Assembly: GCA_016716625.1 (NCBI GenBank) | Contig: JADJVJ010000001.1 | Coordinates: 1,612,001-1,676,000 of the forward strand | Reading direction: 5' to 3' | DNA: 64,000 nt | Source: Nostocoides sp. | Lineage (GTDB): Bacteria; Actinomycetota; Actinomycetes; Actinomycetales; Dermatophilaceae | Shown here: positions 61,937 to 64,000 of the stretch, piece after piece | How positions within the stretch are numbered: the stretch's first letter is position 1 | Layout: the number at the start of each line of letters is the position of its first letter | Notes under the pieces: model-generated | Told to the model about the DNA's origin: nothing | What the model saw: the letters and a program-made list of their open reading frames with translations, nothing else | Databases searched by the model: none | Made by a program: the position numbers and the translations under genes

Positions 61937-63324
61937 GGCTGGACCTCCTCCTGCGCGACCCGGTCTCCGAGCCACCGTAGTCCCGCGTCGCGGCTCGACT
62001 TGAACACAACGACGTCGCCGCGCCGCAACTCCTGCCCCAGCAGCACGGCCGCAGCCTCCGCGTCCGGGACTAAGCGCACGTTCGTCGTGCCCTCGGTCTC
62101 CCGGGCGCCCTGGGCGATCGGGGCCGCAGCCTCCCCGACGACGAGGAGCTCGTCGACCTCGCGGGAGAGCGCATACGCCCCCACCGCAGCGTGCAGGGCG
62201 TCGGAGTCGGCGCCGAGTTCGAGCATCGCTCCGAGCACGGCCCAGGAGCGTCGCCCGGCACCAAGGTGGTGCAGGGCATCGAGGGCGGCCCGCATCGAGT
62301 CGGGGTTGGCGTTGTAGGCGTCGTTGATCACGGTGACCCCGTCGGGGCGTTGCGTGACTTGCATCCGCCACCGGCTCAGCGGGGCCGCCGATTCCAGGGC
62401 GAGGCACGCGGCGGCAAGGTCCAGGCCACACTCGAGGGCAACCGCGACGACGGCCAGCGCGTTGCCGATGTGGTGTCGACCGATGACCGTGAGCGTCAGC
62501 CGGTGCTGAAATCCCCCGGCCCGGACGGTGAACCGCGCGGCCCCGTGCGGGGTGAGTTCGACGTCGATGGCCCGGACGTCGGCGTCCGCCGCCTCACCAA
62601 CGAAGACCACCCTGGCGTTGGTATGCCGGGCCATTGCGGCAACGACTGGGTCGTCGGCGTTGAGCACAGCGACACCGTCCACGGGAAGAGCTTCGACGAG
62701 CTCTCGTTTGGCCAGGGCGATCGCCTCGACCGAGCCGAACTCTCCGACGTGGGCCACCCCCACGTTGAGGACGACCCCGATGTCGGGCGGGGCGATGCCG
62801 GCAAGGTAGGCAATGTGGCCGATCCCGCGGGCCCCCATTTCGACCACGAGGAACCGGGTGCTCTGCTGGGCTCGGCACAGGGTGAGCGGAACCCCGATCT
62901 CGGAGTTGAACGAACCCTCCGGGGCGATCGTCTCGGCGGCCGACGCAAGCACCTGGCCGAGGAGATCCTTGGTGCTCGTCTTACCCGAGGATCCGGTGAT
63001 GCCGATGAGGGTGCAGTGGGGCAGCGCCTCGACGACGGCGCGCCCCAAGACGCCAAACGCGCGCTCGGTGTCGTCGACGACCACGCAGGGCACACCATCC
63101 AGCGGCCGTGTCGTCAGGGCCGCCACCGCACCGAACTGCATTGCGCCAGAGGCGAACTCGTGACCATCGGCGAACTCGCCGATCCGGGCGACATAGAGCG
63201 AGCCGGGCGCGGCCTGCCTCGAGTCGGTGACGACCGGCCCAGCGACTGTGACCTGCGCGCACTCGGCAGGGACGACGAGACCTCCGGTGACCTCGGCGAT
63301 CTGAGCGAGGGTGAACGGGATCAC
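61933..63324 (-). CDS. murF: UDP-N-acetylmuramoyl-tripeptide--D-alanyl-D-alanine ligase
   Basis: A 463-residue Mur ligase that adds D-Ala-D-Ala. Starts [17 protein letters not shown] at 63324. The ATP loop [81 protein letters not shown] and the C-terminal [18 protein letters not shown] are all canonical MurF. It overlaps murE and mraY by four bases in the coupled operon. Confidence 0.96.
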   Translation of the reverse strand: MIPFTLAQIAEVTGGLVVPAECAQVTVAGPVVTDSRQAAPGSLYVARIGEFADGHEFASGAMQFGAVAALTTRPLDGVPCVVVDDTERAFGVLGRAVVEALPHCTLIGITGSSGKTSTKDLLGQVLASAAETIAPEGSFNSEIGVPLTLCRAQQSTRFLVVEMGARGIGHIAYLAGIAPPDIGVVLNVGVAHVGEFGSVEAIALAKRELVEALPVDGVAVLNADDPVVAAMARHTNARVVFVGEAADADVRAIDVELTPHGAARFTVRAGGFQHRLTLTVIGRHHIGNALAVVAVALECGLDLAAACLALESAAPLSRWRMQVTQRPDGVTVINDAYNANPDSMRAALDALHHLGAGRRSWAVLGAMLELGADSDALHAAVGAYALSREVDELLVVGEAAAPIAQGARETEGTTNVRLVPDAEAAAVLLGQELRRGDVVVFKSSRDAGLRWLGDRVAQEEVQP

Positions 63325-64000
63325 GAGGGCTCTCCATTCAGCCGGGCGAGAGTCTCGCGCACGACGACGCGATCGTCGAAGGGGTGCACCACACCCGCGA
63401 TCTCCTGACCGGGTTCGTGTCCTTTGCCGACGACGGCCACGGTCGCCCGAGGGGAGGCTCCGGCCGCGCGGGCCACGGCCTGGGCGATGGCCGCTCGCCG
63501 ATCCGCGACCTCGAGCACCTCGGCGCCGGTGGCCGCCACGAGAGCGCCGGCGCGGACCGCGGCCCGGATGCTCGCCGGATCCTCTCCTCGAGGGTTGTCA
63601 TCGGTGACGATGACGATGTCGGCCAGCGCGGCGGCCGCGCCCATGTCGGCTCGCTTGTCCCGGTCCCGGTCGCCGCCGGCGCCGGTGACACAGATGAGCA
63701 GCCCCTCGGTGCTCGGACGCAGGGCACGCAGGGCGGACCGAATCGCCTCCGGGGTGTGCGCGTAGTCGACGATGCAGCGAGGACCGGAGCCGGCCTCGAT
63801 CAGTTCCATCCGGCCCGGCACCCGTGGGTCGGCCCGCAGACCCTCCTGCACGCGTGGACCCGAATGGCCCAACGTGCGCAGAGCGGCCGCCGCCAACGCG
63901 GTGTTCGTCACGTTGAAGTCCCCCGGGAGCGCCGAATGCAGGTCAAGTGCCTCATCACCGTGGGTGAGAACGAAACGCTGGTCGACCCCGGCCCGGATCT
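63321..64000 (-). CDS. murE: UDP-N-acetylmuramoyl-tripeptide synthetase, C-terminal part
   Basis: Open at the right edge of the window; the last roughly 226 codons are seen, and the coding frame runs to the edge (FVLTHGDEALDLHSALPGDFNV before TNTALAAAALRTLG). The motif VTDDNPRGEDP contains DNPR, which in characterised MurE enzymes goes with meso-diaminopimelate as the added amino acid, so DAP-type peptidoglycan is suggested rather than lysine. DYAHTPEAIRSAL and VVGKGHEPGQEI are the expected C-terminal motifs. It overlaps murF by four bases. Confidence 0.94.
   Translation of the reverse strand, partial: IRAGVDQRFVLTHGDEALDLHSALPGDFNVTNTALAAAALRTLGHSGPRVQEGLRADPRVPGRMELIEAGSGPRCIVDYAHTPEAIRSALRALRPSTEGLLICVTGAGGDRDRDKRADMGAAAALADIVIVTDDNPRGEDPASIRAAVRAGALVAATGAEVLEVADRRAAIAQAVARAAGASPRATVAVVGKGHEPGQEIAGVVHPFDDRVVVRETLARLNGEPS

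Larger units (their letters stand above)
255..62628. repeat. Dispersed octamer GTATGCCG/CGGCATAC, about 44 copies
   Basis: Hand count: GTATGCCG on the plus strand near 5053, 10190, 11464, 15004, 17824, 21587, 23384, 25541, 25570, 29167, 30978, 33324, 37126, 39458, 40786, 43412, 46147, 47572, 52029, 57561, 59730, 62621. CGGCATAC near 255, 5679, 6408, 9523, 12720, 14091, 17348, 19433, 23620, 27585, 29397, 32462, 33524, 36847, 37955, 39502, 41904, 47036, 53246, 56388, 57624, 60615. The two orientations are equal (22 each). At about 70% GC only two or three would be expected. Most lie in genes and use otherwise rare codons (GCA-TAC, TAT-GCC). Positions may be off by a base or two. Confidence 0.85.

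Noticed and set aside
255..62628. The octamer as an FtsK-orienting or Chi-like polar signal.
   Set aside because: The two orientations are equal in number (22 each), and copies in both orientations are mixed along the window, so it has no polarity.

Overview
The window is 64 kb of very GC-rich chromosomal DNA (I estimate about 70% GC) from an actinobacterium, probably a member of the Micrococcales near the Intrasporangiaceae/Dermatophilaceae. The clues are a lipoate/glnA block like that of mycobacteria, an actinobacterial dcw cluster without ftsA that includes sepF, yggT and divIVA, a GlnR-type operator in front of glnA, and MurE with a DNPR-type motif that suggests diaminopimelate peptidoglycan. 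The family-level placement is inference. I saw no rRNA, tRNA, CRISPR array, insertion sequence or prophage.

Layout. (1) 1-12.3 kb: pepA end, lpdA, a two-lipoyl-domain E2 (sucB/dlaT type), a TIGR01777 epimerase, an atypical protein kinase, peptidase E, an MMPL transporter, lipB, lipA and a DUF4191 gene. These genes make and use lipoyl groups, with the kinase, peptidase and transporter inserted among them. (2) 12.3-14.2 kb: glnA behind a complete GlnR box; its reading frame is broken by one extra C. (3) 14.2-20.6 kb: etfB, etfA (also broken by one extra base), etfD and an acyl-CoA dehydrogenase, a respiratory fatty-acid oxidation module. (4) 20.7-36.0 kb: the most unusual region. It holds a giant PfaA-like lipid/polyketide synthase (KS-AT-KS-ACPx5-KR-DH, split by two apparent frameshifts), a roughly 1,800-residue fused acyl-CoA carboxylase with a reduced biotin-carboxylase part, and a convergent phosphopantetheinyl transferase. 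Precursor supply, assembly line and carrier activation thus lie side by side. (5) 36-40 kb: a Gly-rich protein, a class II aldolase, a satD-membrane gene pair with a probable leaderless promoter, and mtnA. (6) 40-49.5 kb, minus strand: oligopeptidase B, dnaE carrying a 450-residue intein, rluD-like, lspA, and a DksA/TraR zinc-finger protein with a Lys/Ala-rich tail. (7) 49.6-64 kb, minus strand: divIVA, yggT, sepF, yggS, pgeF, ftsZ, ftsQ, murC, murG, ftsW, murD, mraY, murF, murE(partial), mostly joined by 4-base ATGA overlaps.

Main points for follow-up: all five tandem carrier domains have Thr where the phosphopantetheine Ser should be, and contain no Ser in the core; a perfect 20-bp-arm palindromic element is translated inside the synthase; the octamer GTATGCCG/CGGCATAC occurs about 44 times with no strand bias and appears to dictate codon choice; and several genes are interrupted by single-C length changes that look more like base-calling errors than real mutations, since the 312-bp ACP repeats allow the missing bases to be located by internal comparison.
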